Below are positions 55,801 through 63,015 of a stretch of DNA of 64,000 bases, one piece after another. Made by a program: the position numbers and the translations under genes. The stretch is from positions 20,207,001-20,271,000 of the forward strand of contig JAYKKT010000089.1 of NCBI GenBank assembly GCA_036023115.1. The letters run 5' to 3'. How positions within the stretch are numbered: position 1 is the first letter of the stretch; each line of letters starts with the position of its first letter. Origin of the DNA: Brasenia schreberi. Its lineage: Eukaryota; Streptophyta; Magnoliopsida; Nymphaeales; Cabombaceae. The notes under the pieces are model-generated. The model was not told the DNA's origin, did no database searches, and was given only the letters and a program-made list of their open reading frames with translations.

Positions 55801-58693
55801 TTATAAGAGTGGCTTATCACAAACACAAATTGATTACTTTATTTGTAGAAAAAAAGATAGAGCGTGTTGTAAAGATTGTAAGGTAATTCCAGGAGAAAGC
55901 TTAACCACCCAACATCGACTTTTAGTTATGGATTTACAAATAAAAAAATGGACAAAGAAGAAAAGAGTGCATCGAGCTATTCGGACTAAATGGTGGAACC
56001 TCAAAAGCGAGAAAGAAGATATATTTAAACAGAAAGTCCTTCAAGGAGATGTTTGGAATTATGTTGGTACACCCTGTGATATGTGGAACAATATGGCTAT
56101 ACATATTAGGAAAGTGGCGAAGATGTGTTAGGGGTATCTAAGGGAGGTGTACCGGCACAAAAAGAAGCTTGGTGGTGGAGTGAAGTAGTACAAAATAAAA
56201 TCAAGGCAAAGAGGGCATGTTATAAATTACATTATGCTAAGAAAACTAGTGAAACTTTAGAAGCTTATAAGAAAGCCAAGAAGGAAGCAAAAAAGGCCGT
56301 TAGTGAAGCAAAAGCTAAGATTTGGGAGGACTTATATAAAAAACTCAACTCAAAAGAGGGTGAAAGAGATATTTTTAGGATAGCTAGGGCTAGAGATAAG
56401 AAAACTAAAGATCTTAATTATGTTAGATGCATAAAAGACGAAGATGAAAAATTTCTAGTGGCAAATGATGATATAAGAAATAGATGGAAAAACTATTTTT
56501 ATAATCTTTTTAATGAAAATAAAGATGTTAGTATTAGTTTAGGAGATTTAGCCAAGTCAGAAAAGTATATAAACCACAATTTCTATCGACGTATTCAAAA
56601 GAATGAAGTCAAAGAGGCTCTTAAACGTATGAAGAGTGGTAAATCGATAGGACCAGATAATATTCCTATAGAAGTTTGGAAAATACTAGGAGAAATAGGA
56701 ATCACTTGGCTCACAAGACTATTTAATGAAATATGGAAAAACCAAAAGATGCCCGAGGAATGGAGAGCAAGTACACTTATACCCGTATATAAGAACAAGG
56801 GAGACATTCAAAATTGTGCGAATTATCGAGGTATCAAGTTAATGAGTCATACTATGAAATTATGGGAAAGAATTATCGAACGTAGGTTAAGACAAGTATC
56901 AAGTACAACAGAGAACCAATTTGGATTTATGCCTGGTAGATCTACTATTGAAGCGATTCACCTTTTGAGACGTCTTATGGAACATCTTAGAGCAAAAAAG
57001 AAAGACCTTCACATGATATTTATTGATCTAGAAAAAGCTTATGATAGGGTACCGAGGGAGGTTCTTTGGAGAACTTTGGAAAAAAGAGGTATCCCATTGA
57101 CATATATTAACCTTGTAAGAGACATGTATGATGGTGCAAAAACATGTGTGAGGACTCATGAAGGAACGACAGACTTCTTTGAAGTTAATATTGGGTTACA
57201 TCAAGGATCAACTTTAAGTCCATACTTATTTATAATGGTGATGGATGAGTTAACAAAACATATTCAAGATGAAGTACCTTGGTGTATGTTATTTGCAGAT
57301 GACATTGTATTAGTGGAGGAGTCTAAGGAAAAAGTTAATAGAAAATTGGAACTATGGAGAGAAACATTAGAAAACAAAGGCCTCCGACTTAGTAGAACAA
57401 AGACAGAATATATGGAATGTAAGTTTGATCATTTGGCTACTTCAGAGGACATAGAAATTAAAATTGGCACACATTGCATTCCCCAAAAGGAAAGTTTTAA
57501 ATACCTAGGGTCAATTTTTCAAAGTGATGAAAGAATTGATGGAGATGTTACACATAGAATTAATGCTGGTTGGTTAAAATGGAGAGGAGCATCAGGTATT
57601 CTTTGTGATAAGAAGATACCATTAAAATTAAAATGTAAATATTATAGAGCAGCAATTAGGCCTGCCATGTTTTATGGTTCTGAGTGTTGGGCAGTTAATC
57701 ATCAACATGTACAAAAGATGTCTGTGACAGAAATGAAGATGTTGAGATGGATGAGTGGTTATACAAGAAAAGACCGTATACATAATGAGGTTATTAGAAA
57801 CAAATTAGGAGTGGCACCAATAGAGGATAAAATGAGAGAACATCGTTTAAGATGGTTTGGACATATAGAAAGAAGATCAAAAGAAGAACCTATAAGAAGG
57901 TTAGAAAAACTAAATTTGGAAAGTATTAAAAGAGGTAGAGGACGACCACAAAAGTGTTGGAAAGAAACAATAAAGAATGATCTAGCTTATTGGGAGTTAA
58001 CTGCTAATATGGCACACGATAGGGATCTGTGGAAACAAAGAATCCATGTAGCCGACCCCGTCTAGTATGGGAAAAGGCTTAGTTGTAGTTGTAGTGTAGT
58101 AGTTGTAGTAGTATCTACAATGTCTGCTATTTAAGTATGTTTACGTTATTTCATTTACTAGCTCCAATACAAGGAAGCTGAAGCCTCAGCTTCTCGTGAC
58201 AGCCATTATGGAGACATAGCCACTCCAAACACGCCTAAGGTAGTTAAGCTCATGAATGTTTCTTAAATTGTTTTTGTGTTGGCTGAAAGAATCATGAAAT
58301 GTTAAAAAGTTCTATTACAGCGATCCCACCACCGTAGCGTTGATCCACTATTTCAGCAAGACCCAGGATTCACAGGTGAAATGTTGCTTCAAATGTAACT
58401 GGTTGATATGTTGTGATTTTGTCTAGTAGATTCTATTTTTTCTTGATGCAATTGACACCTAAGTTTGCTGCTCCCATTTTTAGGTGAAAGACTTGATAAA
58501 AGAAAACATAAACGGAAGGTATCCCATTGGCAACTACTTCATTCTCTGTTCCCTCCCTTTTTGTGTTTGAGAATATAGCTTTCTACTTACCATTGACTGC
58601 TGCTACTTGAAGGCTCTTGGGAGATATTCTGATGGTCCACCTTCACCCCCTCAGTTGAAGAGGGCTCGGAAGTTGAAGGCATCTGATGGGTGA
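6689..58693 (+). CDS. SWC4: SWC4/DMAP1, SWR1 and NuA4 complex subunit (17 exons, 453 aa)
   Basis: Nuclear subunit shared by the SWR1 H2A.Z-exchange and NuA4 histone acetyltransferase complexes; known in plants as SWC4 or DMAP1. Exons: 6689-6805, 6900-6989, 7239-7304, 7564-7623, 7774-7830, 42702-42831, 44145-44212, 44338-44430, 44586-44630, 44823-44846, 44931-45086, 45341-45451, 53065-53160, 58162-58239, 58321-58375, 58484-58518, 58613-58693. All introns are GT-AG and the joined 1,362-nt frame has no stop before TGA. The N-terminus opens [12 protein letters not shown] and residues 132-180 form a SANT/Myb-like domain starting [13 protein letters not shown]. Residues 303-371 match the DMAP1 helical region ([19 protein letters not shown]) and the tail is basic ([11 protein letters not shown]). 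Length is close to the roughly 440 aa of Arabidopsis. Introns 5, 12 and 13 are swollen by transposons; no exon is damaged. Confidence 0.95.
7390..7543 (+). repeat. 77-bp tandem duplication in SWC4 intron 3
   Basis: Two copies of a segment containing CGGATTTGCTCAACTTGAAA and TCTACCCTTTTTGAAAAGTA, 77 bp apart and nearly identical. It lies just before exon 4 and leaves the splice acceptor intact. Confidence 0.9.
7831..8390 (+). other. SWC4 intron 5, host part before first element stack
   Basis: Ordinary AT-rich intron sequence with no coding signal. The donor is GTAGGT at 7,831. A short GGGGTGGGGGG run occurs near 8,327. Confidence 0.6.
8391..8801 (-). repeat. Gypsy LTR, left copy (3' LTR)
   Basis: Matches 22,665-23,029 from the shared TGGTTGACTTGATATC to the shared GACTTGTCTTTGACTAGG. 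It contains an extra 43-bp tandem copy (ACTATCCACAGAACAATC repeated) that the right copy lacks. Confidence 0.8.
8803..9018. repeat. hAT-1 terminal sequence, left arm of long inverted repeat
   Basis: About 215 bp that match 11,108-11,335 in inverted orientation with only scattered differences. The match starts ACTATGYCACACGG and includes GCGGGATACGGCAAATTTCA and an (AT)n stretch. Confidence 0.88.
10803..11009 (-). pseudogene. Captured RRM (hnRNP-type RNA-binding protein) gene fragment
   Basis: The minus strand from 11,009 encodes [20 protein letters not shown] followed by [14 protein letters not shown], the first half of an RNA recognition motif with the RNP2-like core FIGG. After one frameshift it continues [20 protein letters not shown], matching RNP1 and the following helix. 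This order and wording are those of plant heterogeneous nuclear ribonucleoprotein 1-like proteins. It has no start and no downstream part, and it sits between a hAT terminal repeat and the rest of a hAT transposase, so it is a captured host-gene piece rather than a gene. Confidence 0.82.
11108..11335. repeat. hAT terminal sequence, right arm of long inverted repeat
   Basis: Inverted copy of 8,803-9,018, ending CGCACCCGCACCCGTGTGAC. It lies directly beyond the RRM fragment and inside the interrupted hAT-1 transposase, so it is not the original right end of hAT-1. Confidence 0.88.
12465..12772 (-). repeat. Copia-C 3' LTR
   Basis: 308 bp, reading TGTTGAAGAGTG ... TTCTACA on the minus strand, thus TG...CA ended and adjacent to a polypurine tract. 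Confidence 0.78.
12465..16180 (-). mobile_element. Copia-C, 5'-truncated, fused to Gypsy
   Basis: A Copia element on the minus strand with its 3' LTR at 12,465-12,772 and a polypurine-like CTTGAGGGGGCG next to it. Coding remnants read downward: gag from about 16,175 (CRQGGRS), zinc knuckle region ([10 protein letters not shown], about 15,690), protease ([12 protein letters not shown], about 15,430), integrase, a mosaic of reverse transcriptase pieces with LVYVDDIL near 13,730, and RNase H to about 12,800. Its gag resembles that of Copia-B, so they are one family. No 5' LTR exists: at about 16,180 the text changes directly into Gypsy. Confidence 0.85.
16821..17246 (-). repeat. 213-bp tandem duplication in Gypsy RT/RNase H linker
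   Basis: Two copies of a segment with TTCACAAATAGAGTTCACC and CTTCCTTAATATAGAAAATA, 213 bp apart and nearly identical. It doubles the stretch of pol just after the RT palm. Confidence 0.9.
17467..20624 (+). mobile_element. RTE-1, degraded near-full-length RTE-clade LINE
   Basis: About 3.16 kb. It is flanked by the 14-bp target duplication TGATCTTGTTTATA (17,453-17,466 and 20,625-20,638), showing insertion into the Gypsy reverse transcriptase. It begins with CTGCCCATGTAAGGGATCAC and ends with a GGCTTAGTTGTTGTTG tail, the RTE signature in plants. An endonuclease remnant ([13 protein letters not shown], about 17,915; [12 protein letters not shown], about 18,242) precedes RT text ([20 protein letters not shown] at 19,314). 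Several stops and shifts make it inactive. It is the same family as the copies at 46.4 and 54.8 kb but more diverged. Confidence 0.92.
22665..23029 (-). repeat. Gypsy LTR, right copy (5' LTR)
   Basis: Matches the left copy at 8,391-8,801. The element interior begins on its left side, where 22,620-22,645 resembles a worn initiator-Met primer site next to the LTR end. Confidence 0.78.
23030..23814 (+). other. SWC4 intron 5, host spacer between the two element stacks
   Basis: About 0.8 kb with no element signature. It holds a guanine-rich run at 23,538-23,556 and another near 23,641-23,660. Confidence 0.55.
23538..23556 (+). other. Potential G-quadruplex
   Basis: Four guanine runs of 3, 3, 5 and 5 separated by single adenines (GGGAGGGAGGGGGAGGGGG), followed by a GA repeat. 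It lies on the sense strand of the SWC4 pre-mRNA. Confidence 0.7.
24430..25622 (-). pseudogene. hAT-2 transposase, C-terminal part
   Basis: Read downward from the Copia insertion point: WTDR and [20 protein letters not shown] at about 25,610-25,530, then an open stretch at 25,475-25,242 with [19 protein letters not shown], typical of the DUF659 region. At about 24,560-24,430 the hAT dimerisation region appears ([19 protein letters not shown]). Stops interrupt each part. 23,912-24,430 is mostly AT-rich remnant coding and 3' sequence. Confidence 0.82.
25628..25886 (+). repeat. Copia-A 5' LTR
   Basis: Aligns without gaps at its start to the 3' LTR (CGTTAAAAAA versus TGTTGAATAA, the TG end mutated to CG) and ends ATTCCATTTAACA before the primer site. 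Confidence 0.88.
26908..27403 (+). repeat. 248-bp tandem duplication in Copia-A protease region
   Basis: CAGAAAGTGTCAGTGA starts at 26,908 and again at 27,156, and the copies run through the protease active-site text ([12 protein letters not shown] at about 27,110 and an equivalent at about 27,358). Both copies have the catalytic aspartate position altered. Confidence 0.9.
29129..29451 (+). repeat. Copia-B 5' LTR
   Basis: 323 bp, TGTTGGAGATCAAG to ACACAAATCAACA. Its last 180 bp match 38,928-39,102. Confidence 0.88.
30034..33755 (+). pseudogene. Copia-B gag-pol remnant, 5' and central part
   Basis: Gag starts at ATG 30,034. The zinc knuckle [14 protein letters not shown] at 30,832 keeps its CX2CX4HX4C spacing. 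The protease motif [12 protein letters not shown] at 31,132 retains DSG. Gag-pre-integrase ([11 protein letters not shown]) ends at 31,560, integrase follows ([19 protein letters not shown] near 31,695; [12 protein letters not shown] near 31,970). RT covers about 32,780-33,480 with [14 protein letters not shown] at 33,303. Relatively few stops and frameshifts separate long open stretches (31,049-31,564; 32,874-33,203; 33,234-33,779), so it decayed less than Copia-A. Confidence 0.88.
33491..33755 (+). repeat. Direct duplication flanking the pol-less LTR element, left copy
   Basis: 265 bp of Copia-B RT/RNase H linker, ending exactly where the LTR element begins. It is repeated at 38,302-38,563 with one 3-bp indel and a handful of substitutions. 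Confidence 0.92.
33756..34191 (+). repeat. Pol-less element 5' LTR
   Basis: 436 bp, TGTAACCCCCCGTCC to GGGTGTGACA. It differs from the 3' LTR at many positions and by an indel of about 15 bp near 33,915, so the insertion is old. Confidence 0.9.
35805..36215 (+). repeat. Four tandem copies of a gag-like segment
   Basis: Units of about 95-105 bp start near 35,811, 35,916, 36,019 and 36,114. Each holds variants of ACTGGCGCGTGTGGCCATGT, GACGATGCCATGAGGTGGTG and GAGGATGCTGAGGCAGGAC. One translation reads [20 protein letters not shown], similar to the Gypsy gag segment around a tryptophan pair. Confidence 0.82.
37850..38270 (+). repeat. Pol-less element 3' LTR
   Basis: 421 bp, TGTAACCCCCTGTCC to GGGCGTGAC. 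Immediately after it comes about 31 bp of filler before the duplicated Copia-B text resumes. Confidence 0.88.
38271..38301 (+). other. Filler DNA at repair junction
   Basis: Thirty-one bases not expected in either element. They include ATGTTCTTCTCCGATTGAAA, a near copy of ATGTTCTTCTCCAATTGAAA found some 45 bp further on, as templated end-joining would leave. Confidence 0.65.
38302..38563 (+). repeat. Direct duplication flanking the pol-less LTR element, right copy
   Basis: Repeats 33,491-33,755 and then continues into Copia-B RNase H sequence ([20 protein letters not shown] at about 38,561). See the left copy for the comparison. Confidence 0.92.
38928..39102 (+). repeat. Copia-B 3' LTR, 5' part deleted
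   Basis: Matches the last 180 bp of the 5' LTR, from AACGTTTGTACTATAAAACC to ACACAAATCAACA. Confidence 0.88.
40314..40567 (+). repeat. Copia-A 3' LTR
   Basis: 254 bp, TGTTGAATAATATCG to CCATTTAACA, preceded by the PPT and followed by the target copy AGTGC. Confidence 0.9.
40573..41300 (-). pseudogene. hAT-2 transposase, N-terminal part
   Basis: Read downward: [20 protein letters not shown] at about 41,190-41,130 is the second half of a BED zinc finger. A run of about 54 bp in it is duplicated in tandem (41,050-41,160). A charged linker follows ([12 protein letters not shown], about 41,000), then [14 protein letters not shown] near 40,710. This is the part upstream of the Copia-A insertion; the rest is at 24,430-25,622. 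Confidence 0.8.
41685..41822. repeat. hAT-2 subterminal repeat cluster
   Basis: Many copies of ATACGATAC, ATCATACGATAC and ATTGTATCGTA in both orientations next to the right terminal repeat. A smaller cluster (TATCGTATCG, CACGATACG) is at 23,840-23,910. Such clusters are typical binding sites for hAT transposase, which is inference here. Confidence 0.7.
41851..42701 (+). other. SWC4 intron 5, host part before exon 6
   Basis: Ordinary intron sequence ending in a pyrimidine-rich tract and the acceptor TGCCCAG at 42,701. Confidence 0.6.
42702..42831 (+). CDS. SWC4: SWC4 exon 6 (SANT domain)
   Basis: 130 nt, phase 0 to phase 1, residues 131-174. It encodes nearly the whole SANT/Myb-like domain, from [14 protein letters not shown] to [12 protein letters not shown]. 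It is joined to exon 5 across the 34.9-kb intron; splice sites on both sides are canonical and the sequence is undamaged. Confidence 0.95.
42832..44144 (+). other. SWC4 intron 6
   Basis: 1.3 kb of AT-rich intron with no element I recognise. A segment of about 32 bp (TTTTGCCATATATGTCAACA) is repeated at 44,005-44,060. Confidence 0.6.
44145..45086 (+). CDS. SWC4: SWC4 exons 7-11 (residues 174-302)
   Basis: Exons 44145-44212, 44338-44430, 44586-44630, 44823-44846 and 44931-45086. They encode the SANT end ([10 protein letters not shown]), an [16 protein letters not shown] helix, the TEARR segment and a less conserved acidic, serine-rich linker ([20 protein letters not shown]). Exon 10 is only 24 nt, encoding VELPALTK. 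It is the least certain exon, but both splice sites fit and phase is preserved with or without it. Confidence 0.9.
45262..45304 (+). mobile_element. RTE LINE tail, extreme 5' truncation, in SWC4 intron 11
   Basis: About 43 bp that match only the end of the RTE family: CTGATCCCACCTACTGCGGG then AAAAGGCTTGGTTGTTG. The flanks TGTAGGTA at 45,254-45,261 and 45,305-45,312 look like an 8-bp target duplication. Confidence 0.75.
45341..45451 (+). CDS. SWC4: SWC4 exon 12 (DMAP1 region)
   Basis: 111 nt, phase 0 at both ends, residues 303-339. It encodes [20 protein letters not shown] and [17 protein letters not shown], the most conserved part of the DMAP1 family C-terminal half. Donor GTATGT, acceptor TTTTTCAG. 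Confidence 0.95.
45452..46334 (+). other. SWC4 intron 12, host part upstream of RTE-2
   Basis: AT-rich intron sequence with no coding signal or recognised element. Confidence 0.55.
46353..48300 (+). mobile_element. RTE-2, young 5'-truncated RTE LINE
   Basis: A perfect 18-bp target duplication TATAAAGTATAAGATATA flanks it (46,335-46,352 and 48,301-48,318). It starts at a point equal to about 56,142 of the full copy and ends with the GGCTTAGTTGTAGTAG tail. It lacks the endonuclease and carries RT ([20 protein letters not shown] near 47,505) and the C-terminal region. Against RTE-3 it shows only scattered substitutions, plus loss of one A near 47,295 and of two bases near 47,756, each causing a frameshift. 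Confidence 0.96.
48319..49083 (+). other. SWC4 intron 12, middle host part
   Basis: AT-rich intron sequence without recognised features. Confidence 0.5.
49725..50125. repeat. Tandem array, units of about 105-155 bp
   Basis: Units share AAGAGCGAAAAGGCTCAATG, GAGTGCTTTGAGTGTATAAA and CAACTCACACAACTTGAA. The AAGAGC...GGCTC motif recurs near 49,731, 49,836, 49,948 and 50,101. Confidence 0.85.
50466..50640. repeat. Tandem array, unit of about 46 bp
   Basis: Four copies of GGCCAGCACTTGGCCTTGGT followed by TTAGGTATAGTTTAG and TTAGGATT start near 50,467, 50,514, 50,560 and 50,606. The unit start is itself a short palindrome, GGCCAGCATTTGGCC. Confidence 0.88.
50860..51180. repeat. Array of GGCCTGCC...GGCAGGCC palindromes
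   Basis: Imperfect units of about 70-85 bp, each with a hairpin-forming GGCCTGCCACTAGGGCAGGC-type core and a second CGGCCTGCACTAGCAGGCCG-type core. CTCGAGCCAAGGTGGCTCGA palindromes occur just upstream near 50,421, 50,642 and 50,722. Confidence 0.85.
51703..51915. repeat. GGATCT/GATCCAAATCC repeat cluster
   Basis: Short related phrases such as GATCTGGATCTCGGAT and GATCCAAATCCAATCCAAA recur many times with changes in order. Confidence 0.8.
52492..53064 (+). other. SWC4 intron 12, host part before exon 13
   Basis: Intron sequence ending at the acceptor CTGTGTAG. No other feature seen. Confidence 0.55.
53065..53160 (+). CDS. SWC4: SWC4 exon 13 (DMAP1 region)
   Basis: 96 nt, phase 0 at both ends, residues 340-371. 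It encodes [20 protein letters not shown] and [12 protein letters not shown], matching the end of the conserved DMAP1 region. It lies between two element-filled introns and has canonical splice sites on both sides. Confidence 0.95.
53690..54510 (+). mobile_element. RTE LINE, ancient fragment
   Basis: The order of phrases follows the last third of the RTE open frame with heavy divergence: TTGCAATCCTTGAAAAGAAA, GGAGATGTTGCGTACAATTA, GGGCATCAGGTGTTCTTGG, AAAGTGTTGAGGTGGATG, and AAGTGTTGGAAGGAAACAG at about 54,157. It ends in CATGGGAAAAGGCTTGG near 54,490. No frame survives. Confidence 0.78.
54815..58111 (+). mobile_element. RTE-3, young full-length RTE-clade LINE
   Basis: 3.3 kb with an exact 12-bp target duplication TATCTACAATGT (54,803-54,814 and 58,112-58,123). 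It begins near AACTCCGCTCATGTAAGGGA, the same start as RTE-1, and ends in GGCTTAGTTGTAGTTGTAG. It inserted in the sense direction of SWC4 intron 13. The length and single-frame layout (endonuclease plus RT, no gag-like ORF1) are those of plant RTE elements. Confidence 0.96.
54935..58065 (+). pseudogene. RTE-3 endonuclease-reverse transcriptase, one frameshift
   Basis: From ATG 54,935 the frame is open through an AP-type endonuclease: [16 protein letters not shown] (about 55,211), [13 protein letters not shown] (about 55,306), [14 protein letters not shown] (about 55,627), [12 protein letters not shown] and TQHRLLVMD. At about 56,121 it stops at KVAKMC. RTE-1 has one more A at this spot (GCGAAAGATGTG), so a single-base loss explains the break. 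The second frame is open to 58,065, about 646 codons, with RT motifs [48 protein letters not shown] and [10 protein letters not shown], and the C-terminal [12 protein letters not shown]. Together about 1,040 codons. Confidence 0.93.
58162..58693 (+). CDS. SWC4: SWC4 exons 14-17 (residues 372-453)
   Basis: Exons 58162-58239, 58321-58375, 58484-58518 and 58613-58693, with introns of 81, 108 and 94 bp. They encode [20 protein letters not shown], a linker, a basic patch [12 protein letters not shown] that could serve nuclear import, and the family-typical C-terminus [16 protein letters not shown] before TGA. Phase passes 0, 1, 0 through the last junctions without a break. Confidence 0.94.
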
Positions 58694-58904
58694 ATGGAGG
58701 TGAAGCTTGGCTCGATGATCACTACCTAATACGTTGCATACTTTGTATTATATATATATATATGATCCCTTGCTCTCACGTTAGAGTGCTTTCTCATCAT
58801 TTAGGCTGGTGAGTGGTCTTTCTGCTCATTGCAGCAACCTCCAGGGTTTTTCACACCTGGATGGTAAAGGACCCTTTTGTGCCCCTGACTGGCCCACTCG
58901 AAGC
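58694..58904 (+). other. SWC4 3' untranslated region (probable)
   Basis: Follows the TGA stop. A short (TA)n occurs at about 58,751-58,763. The poly(A) site is not evident. Confidence 0.45.
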
Positions 58905-58965
58905 CCTACTGTAACCCACAAGGCCAATCCAAATGAGAAAAGGCTTTGTTCTTGTTGTTGTTATG
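58905..58965 (+). mobile_element. RTE LINE tail, extreme 5' truncation
   Basis: CACAAGGCCAATCCAAATGA followed by GAAAAGGCTTTG and TTGTTGTTG matches only the RTE 3' end. No target duplication was identified. Confidence 0.6.
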
Positions 58966-58977
58966 CATGCATGCATT

Positions 58978-61132
<2,155 letters not shown>

Positions 61133-61142
61133 TATATAAAAA
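61133..61142 (+). promoter_or_regulatory. Possible TATA box of the PPR gene
   Basis: TATATAAAAA about 110 bp upstream of the PPR start codon, inside otherwise mixed-composition sequence. It would place transcription start near 61,165. This is position-based inference. Confidence 0.45.
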
Positions 61143-61211
61143 GGCTTCATGGTTGCAGATTAGATTGAAAGACTAGTCCTAAGGTCCAGTTGCTTCAGAT
61201 TAAATATTATC

Positions 61212-61370
61212 ATGACAAGGCCAAGGGAGTCCAAAAACCATAGAACCTATCATGAGGAGCTCCAGTCTCCTCCTCAACGAGTGCAAGGCATTCATCTCAA
61301 CAGCAGGCCTGTCTCCAGCTTCTGCAACCAAACTCCTCGACTACTACTTCAAACGAGGCCTTCTGGATGA
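61212..61370 (+). promoter_or_regulatory. Upstream ORF overlapping the PPR start
   Basis: ATG at 61,212 opens a 52-codon frame, out of phase with the PPR frame, that ends at 61,370 inside it. Both start codons have A at -3. If the leader includes 61,212, ribosomes using it would bypass the main start. Confidence 0.5.
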
Positions 61371-63015
61371 GGGTCACAAACTGTTCGACGAAATGCCTGA
61401 GAGAGACGTTGTTACGTGGACGACCATCATCACCGGTTACGTCTCGCAGGAGCGACACCATGATGCAGTGGTGATGTTTGTAGGCATGAAACGGCAAGGT
61501 GTTCGTCCCAATCCCTTCACACTGTCAGTGACGCTCAAGGCATGTTCCCGCCTGAGCAACTATTGGTTAGGTTCTTTGATTCATGGTTGTGCACTGAAGG
61601 ATGGACTGGAGGCGTCTTCCTACGTAGAGAACGCGCTTCTTGATATGTACTTGAAGTGCAATTGCATACACCATGCGCGGACGGTATTTGATGGGATTGA
61701 CAAGAAAACTGCAGTTTCGTGGACGACCATGATATCGGGATACGCGAGAAGGGGTGACGGAGACATCTCAATTAGATTCTTTCAACGAATGCTCTCAGAG
61801 GGGATTAAATTGAATAATTTCGGTTGCTCAATTGCACTGCGAGCATCAGGGTCTATGGCGTTGCTGGTTTGTGGTCAACAGATTCATTGTGCAGCAATCA
61901 AGTTGGGGTATGACAGCAGCATTCCTGTGTGCAATGCGGCCATTGATATGTATTCACGTTGTGCATGTTTGTTGGAATCGAGAAAAGTGTTTGACACGAT
62001 GGTGCAGAGAGATTTGATCACCTGGAACACCATGGTTGCAGTATATGAGAAATTTGGCCTCCGGGAATCTCTAGACATGTATTTTGAGATGGAAACATAT
62101 GATCTTAGGCCAAACTGCTTCACTTTTACTAGTGTGGTGACGACATGCTCTAAGTTGGCTGCCTTGGCGTGTGGAGAACAAGTTCATGGTCGAACATTAA
62201 AGAGTGGGTTCTGCGAGGATATTCCTTTAGCAAATGCACTGATCAACATGTACGCAAAGGGGGGTGATGTTAAAAGTGCACGAAAAGTTTTTGATGAAAC
62301 CCCTCAACGAAACCTGGATTTATGGACATCCTTGTTGATGGGATATGGGAAGCATGGATATGGCAAAGAAGCAATTGAATTATTTGAATCAATGATATAT
62401 TCCGGTGTTCATCCTGATCATGTTGCATTCTTAGGTGTTCTTTGTGCATGCAGTCATGCTGGACTGGTGGACTATGGATTGTCACAATTTAGTTCAATGA
62501 GCGCTACTTACTCTCTCCAGCCAAAACAGGAGCATTTTGCATGCGTAGTTGACATGCTTGGTCGAGCTGGCAAGCTTGTGGAGGCGCTCAAATTGATCCA
62601 AAGCATGTCCATTGAGGCTGATGACTCTGTGTGGGGTGCCCTTCTAGCTGCCTGTAGAGTGCATTGCAACCCAAGTTTGGGAAGCCTGGCGGCAGAGAAG
62701 ATACTAAGCTTGAGACCAGAGCATTCTGGGACATACACATTACTGTCCAACATTTATGCTGATGCAGGTAAATGGAGTGCACTCGCTTGCACTAGACGAT
62801 TAATGAAAGACAGTTCCCGGAAGAAAGAAGCAGGCAAAAGTTGGATAGAGGTCAAGAATCAAGTTCATGTCTTTGTGGTAGGTGATACTGCTAGCCCTCA
62901 TATGGAGCTACTGTACGGAGAGTTAAAGAAGCTATATCAGCAGATGAGAGAAGCAGGTTATGTGCCTTCGCTGGACAGATTGTTGCATGAAGTGGAGGAT
63001 GGAGCGAACACATGA
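61252..63015 (+). CDS. Pentatricopeptide repeat protein, PLS class, E+ type (587 aa)
   Basis: An organellar RNA-binding protein by family. The single uninterrupted frame holds about 13 PPR motifs in repeating P-L-S order from residue 24 to about 445, for example LFDEMPERDVVTWTTIITGY and ALINMYAKGGDVKSARKVFD. The E region (VWGALLAACRVH, YTLLSNIYADAGKW, KEAGKSWIEVKNQVHVF) and an E+ stretch (AGYVPSLDRL) follow, and there is no DYW deaminase domain. Wording and the unusual ending resemble Arabidopsis At1g56570 (PGN, mitochondrial, linked to stress and germination responses), so orthology is likely but from memory. The N-terminus before the first motif is short and no clear targeting peptide is visible. 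Lack of introns is normal for the family. Confidence 0.93.
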   Translation: MRSSSLLLNECKAFISTAGLSPASATKLLDYYFKRGLLDEGHKLFDEMPERDVVTWTTIITGYVSQERHHDAVVMFVGMKRQGVRPNPFTLSVTLKACSRLSNYWLGSLIHGCALKDGLEASSYVENALLDMYLKCNCIHHARTVFDGIDKKTAVSWTTMISGYARRGDGDISIRFFQRMLSEGIKLNNFGCSIALRASGSMALLVCGQQIHCAAIKLGYDSSIPVCNAAIDMYSRCACLLESRKVFDTMVQRDLITWNTMVAVYEKFGLRESLDMYFEMETYDLRPNCFTFTSVVTTCSKLAALACGEQVHGRTLKSGFCEDIPLANALINMYAKGGDVKSARKVFDETPQRNLDLWTSLLMGYGKHGYGKEAIELFESMIYSGVHPDHVAFLGVLCACSHAGLVDYGLSQFSSMSATYSLQPKQEHFACVVDMLGRAGKLVEALKLIQSMSIEADDSVWGALLAACRVHCNPSLGSLAAEKILSLRPEHSGTYTLLSNIYADAGKWSALACTRRLMKDSSRKKEAGKSWIEVKNQVHVFVVGDTASPHMELLYGELKKLYQQMREAGYVPSLDRLLHEVEDGANT

